From assembly GCA_000435835.1 (NCBI GenBank), contig FR883366.1, positions 54,966 to 118,965 on the forward strand: a DNA stretch of 64,000 bases, in the 5' to 3' direction. The position numbers and the translations under genes are program-made. Shown piece by piece: positions 53,878-62,680 of the stretch. This stretch comes from Clostridium sp. CAG:221 (GTDB taxonomy: Bacteria > Bacillota > Clostridia > Clostridiales > Clostridiaceae). Every line of letters begins with the position of its first letter. Within the stretch, counting starts at the first letter, position 1. Below the pieces are notes generated by a model. It was not told the DNA's origin, did no database searches, and was given only the letters and a program-made list of their open reading frames with translations.

Positions 53878-53931
53878 GCTTATGAAATAAATAATATATA
53901 ATAAATTAAAAGTACAAAGGAGAATTAAGTG

Positions 53932-54315
53932 ATGATAGATGTAGTAGCTGCTGTAATAGTGAAGGATAATAAGTTTTTAATAACAAGAAGAGCGCCTAAG
54001 TTAAAGCTTGAAGGAATGTGGGAATTTCCAGGTGGAAAAGTAGAGCAAGGGGAAACGCCAGAAGAAGCTCTAAAAAGAGAACTGGTGGAAGAATTAAAAA
54101 TTGAAACTGAAATAGGTAATTACATAGAGACAAGTATCTATGAATATCCTAATGTAACAGTAAAGCTTATGGCGTATTTTGCCACAGTGATTTCAGGAGA
54201 AATAAAGCTAAGTGTCCATGATGAAGCAAAATGGATAAGTATATCTGAAGTAGAAAACTTTAAATTTGCACCGGCAGATATACCTTTTATAGAAAAATTA
54301 AAGGAAGTTTTATGA
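53932..54315 (+). CDS. NUDIX hydrolase, MutT-like
   Basis: A 127-aa protein with the Nudix box GGKVEQGETPEEALKRELVEE (positions about 35-56) and the MutT-like entry VVAAVIVKDNKFLITRRAP. It should hydrolyse oxidised or non-canonical nucleotides such as 8-oxo-dGTP. AAAGGAG is upstream; the ATG at 53932 is taken over GTG 53929. Its stop TGA overlaps an ATG for the next gene (ATGA at 54312-54315). Confidence 0.9.
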   Translation: MIDVVAAVIVKDNKFLITRRAPKLKLEGMWEFPGGKVEQGETPEEALKRELVEELKIETEIGNYIETSIYEYPNVTVKLMAYFATVISGEIKLSVHDEAKWISISEVENFKFAPADIPFIEKLKEVL

Positions 54316-54966
54316 TAAAGTAATAAGAAAGAGGTTATTAAAGAAAAAATAGTTACAGCAGTTAAGGAAAATAAGAAAAGGACTATTGCAACTGCTTTAT
54401 CTTTAATTTTAGGGATAAGTGTTGGTACAACATTAAATATTTCTAAAGAAGAACATAATAATAATATTAAAGCAATTGCAGCAATTTCAGAGCAAGTTAA
54501 CCAATGTAACAATGAATATAATGAGCTTGAAGAACATATCCATAAGCTTACTGCAACTAAAGATGAATTAACTACCAAGCATACAACATTAACTACTACA
54601 GTAAGTTCTTTAAAAACTCAGATAGCCACAGAAGAAAGTAGAATAGCATCTGAAGAAAAAGCTAAGGCTGAAAGAGAAAGACTAGCAGCAGAACAAGCAG
54701 CTAAGGAAGAAGCAGCCAGAATAGCAGCTGAACAAGCTGCCAGAGAAGAAGCGGAAAGGCTAGCAGCTAGTCAAAATTATGCAAGTTCATCAAATGGATA
54801 TGTGGCAACGGTAAATGAAGATAATATAGGATCTATGGTTTGGATAACAAAAACAGGTTCAAAATACCATAGTCATGGAAATTGTGGGAATTCAAAATAT
54901 GTTTCACAAGTTACAAGAGAAAGTGCTGAAGCAAGAGGCTTAGACCCATGTTCTAAGTGTTATTAG
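54312..54966 (+). pseudogene. Frameshifted gene for a membrane-anchored coiled-coil protein with Cys/His tail
   Basis: An ATG overlapping the mutT stop has a good ribosome site (AAGGAAG at 54301-54307) but stops after three codons (MIK). Skipping one base at 54321 restores NKKEVIKEKIVTAVKENKKR and a 217-residue protein open to 54966. It has a signal-anchor (TIATALSLILGISVGTT), a long coiled coil, an Ala/Glu-rich helix (ERERLAAEQAAKEEAARIAA), and a C-terminal motif SKYHSHGNCGNSKY followed by DPCSKCY. That tail resembles those of secreted clostridial nucleases. No other start codon exists in the restored frame near the N-terminus. A +1 mutation, programmed shift or sequencing error are all possible. 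Confidence 0.7.
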
Positions 54967-54977
54967 GGGGAAATACA

Positions 54978-55286
54978 ATGGAAAATAATTTTAAAAAGGA
55001 AAATAAAATGAGCTCTTACAGAAATAAGAGTATATTACTTTGTATTATTACTTTTCTTATAGGTTTTATGTTTTTAGACTTTGGAAAAAGGGATAATTCA
55101 AAAGAGGTAGAAAATATGAAATTTTCTTTAGAGAGCGTAGAAGCACAAGTATATAAGAAAGAATCAGAGAAATCAAGTTTAGAATCGCAAATAGAAAATT
55201 TAAAAAAGAATATTAGTAATTTAGAAAGTGAATCTTCTAATTTACAAAATAGATTGGAAGAATTAAAAAATACAAAAATACAATAA
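54978..55286 (+). CDS. Small membrane-anchored coiled-coil protein
   Basis: A 102-aa protein with TM helix SILLCIITFLIGFMFLDF and a strong C-terminal coiled coil (LESQIENLKKNISNLESESS) rich in Ser, Glu and Lys. The start ATG 54978 has GGGGG upstream (54966-54970). It directly follows the frameshifted coiled-coil gene, so it may form a pair with it. Function unknown. Confidence 0.7.
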   Translation: MENNFKKENKMSSYRNKSILLCIITFLIGFMFLDFGKRDNSKEVENMKFSLESVEAQVYKKESEKSSLESQIENLKKNISNLESESSNLQNRLEELKNTKIQ

Positions 55287-55301
55287 TATAAGTATAAAAG
55301 A

Positions 55302-55336
55302 AAAGTTTACATCAAAAGGTGTAGACTTTCTTTTTA
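55302..55336 (+). terminator. Hairpin terminator
   Basis: AAAGTTTACA and TGTAGACTTT (one wobble) followed by CTTTTT. Confidence 0.8.
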
Positions 55337-55410
55337 ATTATTATATAATTTGAAAAGATAATAAAGTAAACTACTTTATTAGTCAATAGTAAAATAAAAG
55401 GAGATAGAGT

Positions 55411-55941
55411 ATGAGATATGTTGTTGTGACAGTGGCGGATGGAGAAGCAGGAGTTTTTAATAAAAAACTTAGTGCTGAAGCATTTGAAAAGTTTAAGGTT
55501 AAATCATCAAAGTTACCTGCACATATTACCTTAAAAGCACCTTTTGAAACGGAAGAGCCTATAGAAGTATTAGAAGAGGCAATAGAAAAATATATTAAAG
55601 ACAAAAAAGCAATACCTTATGAAATTAAGGGGTTTGAACATTTTGATAATAGAGTTATTTATATGAATGTTATTGAAAATAAGGAAATGAGAGATTTTCA
55701 TAAAGGTTTTGTAAAGGCCATAAAAGAAGTAAATTATATAAGCTTTGGAAGCCATGAAGGTGAAAATGCAATATTTCACGTAACAGTTTCATCTAAAAAA
55801 GTTTCTTTCGTATTTGATGAAATGTGGCAATGGATCAATCAATTCAATTGTAATTATAATGTTTTATTAAATAATATTTCCATATATAAGTGGCAGGATA
55901 ACACATGGAAGCTTCATAAAAGATTTGAATTAAAAGAATAA
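55411..55941 (+). CDS. 2H phosphoesterase (2'-5' RNA ligase family)
   Basis: A 176-aa protein with the two HxT/S motifs of 2H phosphoesterases: PAHITLKAPF (about residue 48) and IFHVTVSSKK (about residue 127). These hydrolyse cyclic phosphodiesters in RNA or nucleotides. Starts with AAAGGAGA upstream. Single gene. The precise substrate cannot be assigned. Confidence 0.85.
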   Translation: MRYVVVTVADGEAGVFNKKLSAEAFEKFKVKSSKLPAHITLKAPFETEEPIEVLEEAIEKYIKDKKAIPYEIKGFEHFDNRVIYMNVIENKEMRDFHKGFVKAIKEVNYISFGSHEGENAIFHVTVSSKKVSFVFDEMWQWINQFNCNYNVLLNNISIYKWQDNTWKLHKRFELKE

Positions 55942-55953
55942 ATATGACATATC

Positions 55954-55989
55954 AAATAAGTACCTTTGAAGATAGGTACTTATTTTTTA
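55954..55989 (+). terminator. Hairpin terminator
   Basis: AAATAAGTACCT and AGGTACTTATTT form a perfect stem followed by TTT. Confidence 0.9.
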
Positions 55990-56049
55990 ATTTAAAAATG
56001 TTTGTAGCAGAAAGTTTGTGGAAATAATTAAATAAAAAGGTAATAAAAT

Positions 56050-56357
56050 ATGAAAATAAATAAGGAAAAAGCAAAGAGAGTTTTTAATGAATATGTTGAA
56101 AAATATTATAGCAATATTGAAAAGATAAAATTAAAAGAAGTTTAAAAAAGACAGCAGTAGATAATAGAGTAGGTCATATTTCATTGGTATTTGGACTAAT
56201 ATATGATGAAAGCATAAAAATTACAGTGAAGCAAGGGTATTTAAATGAAATGATGAAGTTTCAATCTAAGATAGATAGTACTAATAAGCATTTTAGTGAA
56301 ATCAGAACTGTTGTTGAAAGCTATGTTAATGAGAGAATGAATGAAGATAAGAAATAA
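56050..56357 (+). pseudogene. Internally deleted remnant of an HD-domain phosphohydrolase gene
   Basis: The first 31 codons (AKRVFNEYVEKYYSNIEKIK) look like the start of a clostridial HD-domain protein. They stop at TAA 56143-56145, where the HxxR and HD motifs should follow. Two bases on, in another frame, the text resumes as VDNRVGHISLVFGLIYDESI and HFSEIRTVVESYVNERM, which looks like the C-terminal end of the same family, to TAA 56355-56357. The middle, with all catalytic His/Asp residues, is gone. Normal length would be about 200 residues. It is non-functional. Family assignment rests on resemblance of both ends. Confidence 0.6.
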
Positions 56358-56513
56358 TAAATAAAGAATTAAACTGGTGAAAATATCACCACAGTATTGA
56401 TATTAATAATTATAATTATCAATAAATATGCTATTATAAGTGAATTTATGGAAAATATTTGGATATAATTAGTAAATATAAAATAATAATAGTTATGAAT
56501 AGAAGGTGATATT

Positions 56514-57098
56514 ATATTTACTATAACAAGAATAGAATTTATTTCAGTAATGTCAGCAATTATTTTACTTTTAAATTTAAAAGTGCTAGTTAAATTAATA
56601 ATATATAGAGAGTTTGACCATAAGATTAAAGAAAAGGTTATGCATTTAATTTTTAGCTTATATATCACTATTTTAGCTGCAGTGGTATATTTTCCAATAC
56701 CTTTAGCCTTGGGTAAAAACGTCATAAGGAAATTAGCTAAAATTCACTTAATACCTTGGGAAAGTACTATCAGTATTTATAGGATTGGTGGTATAAGTGA
56801 GGTAATTACCAATGTAGGTGGTAATTTAATTTTATTATCTCCATTTATATTTTTTATTTGCTATCATTTTAGGGATGTTACTTTTAAAATAAATCAAATT
56901 ATAGCAATGGCCTTTGCAATATCTTTATTTATTGAATGTAGCCAGGTTGTTTTGTCATATTTAGTTGCTAATTTAAGTAGATCCTTTGATACCATGGATT
57001 TACTTTGTAATACCATTAGTGGACTTTTAGGTTATTACTTATATAAGGTATATAGCAGAATAAATATAAGCTACTCAATTAGAGAGAAAGTAGTTTAG
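56514..57098 (+). CDS. VanZ-family membrane protein with non-standard start
   Basis: A 194-residue protein with four or five helices and the VanZ end motif FDTMDLLCNTISGLLGYYLY. The first ATG in frame (56550) has no ribosome site. AAGGTGAT at 56503-56510 lies before ATT ATA TTT, and the frame is open from there through FTITRIEFISV, so translation probably began at 56514, where ATA stands in place of ATG. It may now start at ATA, ATT or weakly at 56550 (182 aa). VanZ relatives are linked to envelope traits. No glycopeptide resistance genes are nearby. Confidence 0.75.
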   Translation: MFTITRIEFISVMSAIILLLNLKVLVKLIIYREFDHKIKEKVMHLIFSLYITILAAVVYFPIPLALGKNVIRKLAKIHLIPWESTISIYRIGGISEVITNVGGNLILLSPFIFFICYHFRDVTFKINQIIAMAFAISLFIECSQVVLSYLVANLSRSFDTMDLLCNTISGLLGYYLYKVYSRINISYSIREKVV

Positions 57099-57133
57099 TA
57101 TTGATACCATAGAAAATCTTAGGCTAAAATTAA

Positions 57134-57173
57134 AAAAATCAGTAAATGTGTAAATTGCATTTACTGATTTTTT
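57134..57173 (+). terminator. Hairpin terminator
   Basis: AAAATCAGTAAATG and CATTTACTGATTTT form a perfect stem followed by Ts. Confidence 0.9.
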
Positions 57174-57229
57174 ATTTATTAATATAATTAAAATTGGTAA
57201 TAAAACGATAGACAAGGGAGTATGTAAAT

Positions 57230-58207
57230 ATGGCCACAATGAAAGATGTTGCAAAAGAAGCAGGGGTAGCAGTAGGTACAGTTTCTAAGGTTATTAACAA
57301 TATACCAGTTAAATCAGAAACAAAGGTTTTAGTAGAAGAGGCTATAAAAAAATTAAAGTATGAGCCTAATGTTTATGCTAGGGGTTTAAAAATTAATAAA
57401 ACTAATACTGTAGCTGTAATTTTACCAACAATTTGGCATCCTTTTTTCAGCGAATTAGCTTATAATATTGAGAAATGCCTAAGAGAAGTAGGCATGAAGA
57501 TGATTTTATGTAATTCTGAAAAAAATCAGCAAAGTGAAATAGAATATATATCTATGGCTAAACAAAATAAGATGGATGGGATTATTGCAATAACCTATAG
57601 TAATATAGATGAATATGTTTCAGAAAAAATACCATTTGTAAGTATAGATAGATATTTCTCTAAGGATATAACATATATTTCCAGTGATAACTTTCAAGGT
57701 GGAAAATTAGCAGCAGAAAAGCTTATTGAAGCTGGTTGTAAAAATATAGCTTATATAGGTCGTGGATCGAAAATAGATAATGCCACAAGAAAAAGAAAAG
57801 AAGGATTTATAAGCTATTGCACAGAAAATAATATTAATTATAGTATATGTGAATTACTAGGAAGTGCCAATGAGTTTGAAATTTTACTAGATGAATTTAT
57901 TGAGGAAAATTTTAAAGAAAAGATAAAGATAGATGGAGTTTTTGCAGTAACTGATAGACATGCATTGGATTTTATTAAAAGGCTGGAAAATATAAATGTT
58001 AATGTGCCAAAGGATGTTCAAGTCATTGGTTTTGATGGAAGTAGATCATTTAACCAAGATGAATTTAAAATATCCACCATAAGGCAACCAATTGAACTTA
58101 TGGCTAAAAAATCAGTGGAAGCATTAATAAATATAATTGAAGATAAACCAGTGGAAAAGAAGGTAATTCTTCCAATAAGTTTTATAAAAGGATATACAAC
58201 TAAATAA
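57230..58207 (+). CDS. scrR: LacI-family regulator, likely of the sucrose operon
   Basis: A 325-aa repressor. HTH: MKDVAKEAGVAVGTVSKVIN; hinge YEPNVYARGLKINKT; sugar-binding core AVILPTIWHPFFSELAYN, and SRSFNQDEFKISTIRQP near the end. It precedes a sucrose PTS/hydrolase pair and a 12-bp palindrome of LacI-operator form lies before that pair, so it is probably the sucrose repressor; the symbol is inferred from context. GGGAG precedes the ATG. Confidence 0.85.
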   Translation: MATMKDVAKEAGVAVGTVSKVINNIPVKSETKVLVEEAIKKLKYEPNVYARGLKINKTNTVAVILPTIWHPFFSELAYNIEKCLREVGMKMILCNSEKNQQSEIEYISMAKQNKMDGIIAITYSNIDEYVSEKIPFVSIDRYFSKDITYISSDNFQGGKLAAEKLIEAGCKNIAYIGRGSKIDNATRKRKEGFISYCTENNINYSICELLGSANEFEILLDEFIEENFKEKIKIDGVFAVTDRHALDFIKRLENINVNVPKDVQVIGFDGSRSFNQDEFKISTIRQPIELMAKKSVEALINIIEDKPVEKKVILPISFIKGYTTK

Positions 58208-58218
58208 ATATTAAGAAA

Positions 58219-58258
58219 AAGATTTCCCGAATTAAAATTTTTTGGGAAATTCTTCTTT
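58219..58258 (+). terminator. Hairpin terminator after the regulator
   Basis: ATTTCCC and GGGAAAT form a stem with a 15-base loop followed by a T-rich tract. Confidence 0.65.
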
Positions 58259-58269
58259 TAAAAAAATAC

Positions 58270-58298
58270 TTGACTTAATGATGAAAACGTATTAATAT
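58270..58298 (+). promoter_or_regulatory. Promoter of the sucrose genes
   Basis: TTGACT and TAATAT are 17 bases apart. The spacer contains TGAAAACGTATT, a degenerate version of the operator found 33 bases downstream. Confidence 0.7.
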
Positions 58299-58314
58299 TT
58301 AAACATAGAAAAAA

Positions 58315-58326
58315 TGAAACGTTTCA
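58315..58326 (+). promoter_or_regulatory. Perfect 12-bp LacI-type operator
   Basis: TGAAACGTTTCA is a perfect palindrome with the central CG typical of LacI-family sites, 17 bases after the -10. It could bind the upstream regulator, or CcpA as a cre-like site. Confidence 0.8.
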
Positions 58327-58378
58327 ATTTATGAAATAATTACCAATAAAAATCTTTTGTCGCAAAGGGGAGATGGAC

Positions 58379-59824
58379 ATGAGTAAAAATTACAATCAAA
58401 TAAGTAAAGAAATATTAGAAAATGTAGGGGGAAAAGAAAATATAGTTAGCGCTGCACATTGTGCTACAAGATTAAGATTAGTCCTTAAAGATGATAAGAA
58501 AATTAACATTAAAGCAATTGAAGAAATGCCAGCAGTAAAAGGTAATTTTAATACTTCAGGACAATTCCAAATAATTTTAGGTTCGGGTGTTGTTAATGAA
58601 GTTTATAAAGAATTAATTAAAATGGCAGATATATCTGAAGGAAGTAAAGAAGAATTAAAGAAAGAAGCTGATAAAAAGCTAAATCCAGTTCAAAGATTAA
58701 TTAAATCTTTAGCAGATGTTTTTGTACCGGTACTTCCAATTCTTGTGGCTGCAGGATTATTGATGGGTATAAATAATATTTTAACTTCTCAAGGTTTATT
58801 TATAGAAGGACAATCTTTAATTGAGGCTCATCCACAATTTAAAGATTTAGCAGAAATGATTAATACATTTGCCAATACAGGATTTGCATTCTTACCAATA
58901 TTCTTAGGATTCTCAGCTACTAAGGTATTTGGTGGTAATCCATATTTAGGAGCTTGTATAGGAGCTTTAATGATTCATGGAGATTTATTAAATGGTTATA
59001 GCTATCCAGCAGCAGTTATTGAAGGAAGTGTACCATATTGGAATATATTAGGTTTCTCTATTCTTAAAGTAGGATATCAAGGAACAGTACTACCAGTTTT
59101 AGCATCATCTTTTGTATTAGCAAAAGTTGAAAAGGCATTACATAAGATAGTACCATCAATTTTAGATAATCTTTTAACGCCATTATTTACAGTATTTATC
59201 ACAGGATTATTAACATTTGTAGCTATAGGACCAGTAATGAGATTAGCTGGTGATGGAATCACTGCAGGATTAATAGGTTTAATTAATACATTAGGACCAA
59301 TAGGTGGAGCTATTTTTGGATTCTTCTATGCACCAATAGTTATAACAGGTATGCATCACAGCTTTACAGCCGTTGAAACTCAATTGCTAGCAGATATAGC
59401 AACAACAGGTGGATCATTTATTTTCCCAGTTGCAGCAATGTCAAATGTAGCACAAGGGGCAGCAGCTTTATCAGTACTTCTTGTTCTTAAAAATGATAAT
59501 AAAATGAAAGGTATAGCATCAGCATCAGGTATTTCAGCTTTACTTGGAATTACTGAACCAGCTATATTTGGAGTTAATTTAAAATTACGTTATCCATTCT
59601 ATGGAGCAATGATAGGAACAGCAGTTTCAAGTGCATATATAATGTTAACTAAAGTATTAGCATTAGCTCCAGGGGCTGCAGGTTTACCAGGTATAATATC
59701 AATAAGACCAGATTCAATGATAAATTATATAATAGGTATGGCTATTTCTATGGCTGTGGCAGTGGCATCTACTATTATTTTAGCTAAGACTACAGCAAAG
59801 AAACAAAACTTAGAAGTGGCATAA
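58379..59824 (+). CDS. scrA: Sucrose-type PTS transporter subunit IIBC
   Basis: A 481-aa permease-kinase. The IIB domain (residues 1-85) has the phosphorylated Cys in AAHCATRLRL. The IIC membrane domain follows with NPYLGACIGALMIHG, YAPIVITGMHHSFTAVETQL and GITEPAIFGVNLKLRYP, all typical of the sucrose/glucoside class. There is no IIA domain, so phosphate comes from an IIA encoded elsewhere. The ATG 58379 is favoured over 58373 by GGGGAG at 58366-58371. Confidence 0.93.
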   Translation: MSKNYNQISKEILENVGGKENIVSAAHCATRLRLVLKDDKKINIKAIEEMPAVKGNFNTSGQFQIILGSGVVNEVYKELIKMADISEGSKEELKKEADKKLNPVQRLIKSLADVFVPVLPILVAAGLLMGINNILTSQGLFIEGQSLIEAHPQFKDLAEMINTFANTGFAFLPIFLGFSATKVFGGNPYLGACIGALMIHGDLLNGYSYPAAVIEGSVPYWNILGFSILKVGYQGTVLPVLASSFVLAKVEKALHKIVPSILDNLLTPLFTVFITGLLTFVAIGPVMRLAGDGITAGLIGLINTLGPIGGAIFGFFYAPIVITGMHHSFTAVETQLLADIATTGGSFIFPVAAMSNVAQGAAALSVLLVLKNDNKMKGIASASGISALLGITEPAIFGVNLKLRYPFYGAMIGTAVSSAYIMLTKVLALAPGAAGLPGIISIRPDSMINYIIGMAISMAVAVASTIILAKTTAKKQNLEVA

Positions 59825-59838
59825 TGTTATGAAGCTAT

Positions 59839-59881
59839 AAATAGGAGGAATTAGATTATAATCTAATACCTTCTATTTTTG
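59839..59881 (+). terminator. Strong hairpin between scrA and scrB
   Basis: AATAGGAGGAATTAGAT and ATCTAATACCTTCTATT pair with one mismatch, followed by T5. It should reduce scrB transcription or stabilise the scrA mRNA. Confidence 0.75.
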
Positions 59882-59937
59882 GCTTAATGATTTCAGTTTA
59901 TTAGATTAATAGTTTATATAAAAGGAGAGAAATTTTC

Positions 59938-61425
59938 ATGAAAGAGTGGACAAGAGAAGAACGTTATAGAACAATATTAGAAGCAAGTGATGAAGAAATG
60001 TCAGCATTAAAAGAAAAGGTAGATACTTGCCCATATAGACAAAAATTTCATATTCAGCCTACAACAGGATTATTAAATGATCCTAATGGTTTTGCATATT
60101 TTAATGGAGAGTATCATTTATTTTATCAATGGTTTCCTTTAGGGCCTGTACATGGAATTAAACACTGGTATCATGTTTCATCAAAAGATTTAGTACATTG
60201 GAATGATTGTGGCGTTGGTATTATTCCTAGTGAGTACTTTGAAAGTCATGGAGCATTTTCTGGTAGTGGATTAGCTGAAAATGATAAATTATATTTATTT
60301 TACACAGGAAATACAAGAAATGATAAATGGGAAAGACATCCATATCAATGTTTAGCTATTATGGATGAAGAAGGGAAAATAACTAAGCATCCAAAAGCTA
60401 TTGTAGAAGAATTACCAGAAATATATACTGATAATTTTAGAGATCCTAAAGTCTTTAAGGAAAATGATAAATATTACTTTGTAATAGGAGCTGAAAGAAA
60501 AGAAGGAAATCTTGGTACTATAGCAGTATATGAATCAGCTGATTTAATAAATTGGAATTATAAAGGTGAAATAAAGACAAGCTTCTTTGGTAATGGATTT
60601 ATGTGGGAATGTCCTGATTACATAAAGCTTGATGATAAAGGTGTTCTTATATTCTCACCACAAGGGTTAGAAGCTGATGGTGATAAGTACAGAAATATTT
60701 TCCAATCAGGTTATTTAATAGGTAATAAGATTAACTTTGAAACTTTAGAATTTAATCATGGAGAATTTAGAGAATTAGATAGAGGATTTGATTTCTATGC
60801 TCCACAAACTACAAAAGCACCAGATGGAAGATATATATTAGTTGGTTGGATGGGATTACCTGAAATAGCATACCCTACAGATGAAAATGGATGGGCACAT
60901 TGTTTAACTATTCCAAGAGAGTTAAGTTTAAAAGGTGATAAACTACTACAAAAGCCAGTAAGAGAGCTTATATCATTAAGAAGAAATGAAAGAGCCATGA
61001 CATATACTTTAAATAATGAGGAAACTATCATAGAAGATTTTAAGGAAAATGTATATGAAATGGAATGTAATTTTGAGAATATTACAGGCAAGAGAATAGG
61101 TGTTAAATTAAGAAAAGGACTAAAAGAAGAAACAGTATTTTACTATGATTTAGAAGAAAAGAAATTAGTTTTAGATAGAAGTAATTCAGGACAAGATTTT
61201 GCAGTAGAGTATGGTAGAGAAAGAAAATGTCCATATGAAGGTAAAAATTTAAAATTACAAATCTTTGTTGATACATCATCAATAGAGGTATTTGTTAATG
61301 ATGGAGAAGAAGTATTTACAGCAAGAATCTTTACAGCTAAAGATAGTAGTAACATAAGCATTTTTGCCCATGGTAAGACAGATGTTAATTTAAAAATATG
61401 GGATTTATATTTAGATGAAAAATAG
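59938..61425 (+). CDS. scrB: Sucrose-6-phosphate hydrolase (GH32)
   Basis: A 495-aa GH32 enzyme cleaving sucrose-6-phosphate to glucose-6-phosphate and fructose. The nucleophile motif is LLNDPNGFAYFNGEYHLFYQ, the transition-state Asp lies in NFRDPKVF, and the acid/base in MWECPDYI. The C-terminal beta-sandwich holds LKLQIFVDTSSIEVFVNDGE. AAAGGAG precedes the ATG. No fructokinase gene follows, unlike many sucrose operons. Confidence 0.96.
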   Translation: MKEWTREERYRTILEASDEEMSALKEKVDTCPYRQKFHIQPTTGLLNDPNGFAYFNGEYHLFYQWFPLGPVHGIKHWYHVSSKDLVHWNDCGVGIIPSEYFESHGAFSGSGLAENDKLYLFYTGNTRNDKWERHPYQCLAIMDEEGKITKHPKAIVEELPEIYTDNFRDPKVFKENDKYYFVIGAERKEGNLGTIAVYESADLINWNYKGEIKTSFFGNGFMWECPDYIKLDDKGVLIFSPQGLEADGDKYRNIFQSGYLIGNKINFETLEFNHGEFRELDRGFDFYAPQTTKAPDGRYILVGWMGLPEIAYPTDENGWAHCLTIPRELSLKGDKLLQKPVRELISLRRNERAMTYTLNNEETIIEDFKENVYEMECNFENITGKRIGVKLRKGLKEETVFYYDLEEKKLVLDRSNSGQDFAVEYGRERKCPYEGKNLKLQIFVDTSSIEVFVNDGEEVFTARIFTAKDSSNISIFAHGKTDVNLKIWDLYLDEK

Positions 61426-61475
61426 TATTTAATTAAAGAGCTATAATAAGTTTACTTTTTAAAAAGGAGCTTATT

Positions 61476-61523
61476 ATGGCTTTTATTATTAATGTAATAA
61501 ATAAGTTTATTGATTATAATTAA
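61476..61523 (+). CDS. Possible 15-codon peptide gene
   Basis: ATG at 61476 has AAGGAG six bases upstream (61464-61469). The product, MAFIINVINKFIDYN, is hydrophobic and amphipathic, similar in style to small toxin or signalling peptides. Nothing else supports it. It could be a chance ORF in a 200-base gap. Confidence 0.35.
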   Translation: MAFIINVINKFIDYN

Positions 61524-61627
61524 ATATTGCTTAGATATAAAAATAAAGTTATAAAAGTGTATAAAAAATATACAAGTATTACTATAATTAATAGGTGTAT
61601 TATTAAGGCCGGAGGAAAGTTAATAAA

Positions 61628-62584
61628 ATGATTAGCATAGGAGAAAAGATTAGAGAAGCAAGAATTGCTAGAAATTTAACGCAAAAAGAGTTGGGAAACG
61701 TACTTGGATTAAATGAAGAAGTAATTATAAACTATGAAAATAATAAAATAAAATTAGATTTAGATAGGTTAATAGAGATAATTGATACTTTAGATATGAA
61801 TTCTTCAGATATAGCATCTTTAATTGAGATAGATCAAAAACATTATAAAAATTTAAGAGATTATGAAAATAATAAGAGAGACGAATTTTACAAAAAGTAT
61901 TCTGAGAAAGCCATAGCTGGGAAAAGAGCTAAAACTATTAATTCACAAGCAGCTTTGAAGGAATTGACGGAAGTATTAAATGAAGTGTTGGTAGGAAGAT
62001 TAGATGCAATTTATAATGAAAGAGAAAAGATGTTCCAGCAAGGTAATTATGAAGAAGTTCAATTTAGAGACTATGAGATTTTTAAAAATAGATACTACAG
62101 TGAAATAAAAGAAAAGTTTTTTGAAGAAGTAAATAATAATGTGAAGAATACCATTGAAGATTCATTTAGCAATATTGAGTTATACATGAAGAATTATTTT
62201 AATGAAAAGAAAAATAATGAAATAATGAGAAGAAACATTAAAGCAGTTGAGACTTTTGTTATTCTTAAGGAGATTTTTAAGCGTAATGAAATTCAATGGG
62301 CCTTATTAGATATAACTAATAGAATAGAAAAAAGTCAGTCTAATAATTTCACAATAATAATAGAAAAAACTCAATATAAAATGGCTCTAGCTCTATTAAA
62401 TATAATTGCTTTAAAAATTGATGGCACTACCAAAAGAAAAATATATAAATTAAACAATATTAAATTTAATGTCACTACAGAAGTCAAGGACAATGAAGAG
62501 GTATATAATTTAAAGAACTATAAGATTAAATATTACTTAATTGAAAATGAAAGAATTCCAGGATTGATAAAAAGAAATAAATAA
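61628..62584 (+). CDS. XRE-type helix-turn-helix protein with large unassigned C-terminus
   Basis: A 318-aa protein. Residues 3-65 are a Cro/C1-type HTH (GEKIREARIARNLTQKELGN, VLGLNEEVIINYENNK). Residues 90-230 are helical and charged with coiled-coil character. Residues 230-318 have strands and a region reminiscent of degenerate nucleotidyltransferase folds (RNEIQWALLDITNRI), lacking the GS and DxD motifs, so that resemblance is weak. Possible phage- or defence-type regulator. GCCGGAGG precedes the ATG. Confidence 0.75.
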   Translation: MISIGEKIREARIARNLTQKELGNVLGLNEEVIINYENNKIKLDLDRLIEIIDTLDMNSSDIASLIEIDQKHYKNLRDYENNKRDEFYKKYSEKAIAGKRAKTINSQAALKELTEVLNEVLVGRLDAIYNEREKMFQQGNYEEVQFRDYEIFKNRYYSEIKEKFFEEVNNNVKNTIEDSFSNIELYMKNYFNEKKNNEIMRRNIKAVETFVILKEIFKRNEIQWALLDITNRIEKSQSNNFTIIIEKTQYKMALALLNIIALKIDGTTKRKIYKLNNIKFNVTTEVKDNEEVYNLKNYKIKYYLIENERIPGLIKRNK

Positions 62585-62680
62585 GTAAAATAAGTAGGTG
62601 TAAATATTAACTGCTGGTTTAATTACTTTTAAAAATATTGTGTATGAAAGTAATTAAACAAAGTATGGAGGATTAAAATA

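Noticed and set aside
56550..57098. VanZ as evidence of glycopeptide resistance
   Set aside because: No vanHAX or vanRS genes nearby; VanZ-like proteins are common in Firmicutes without resistance.
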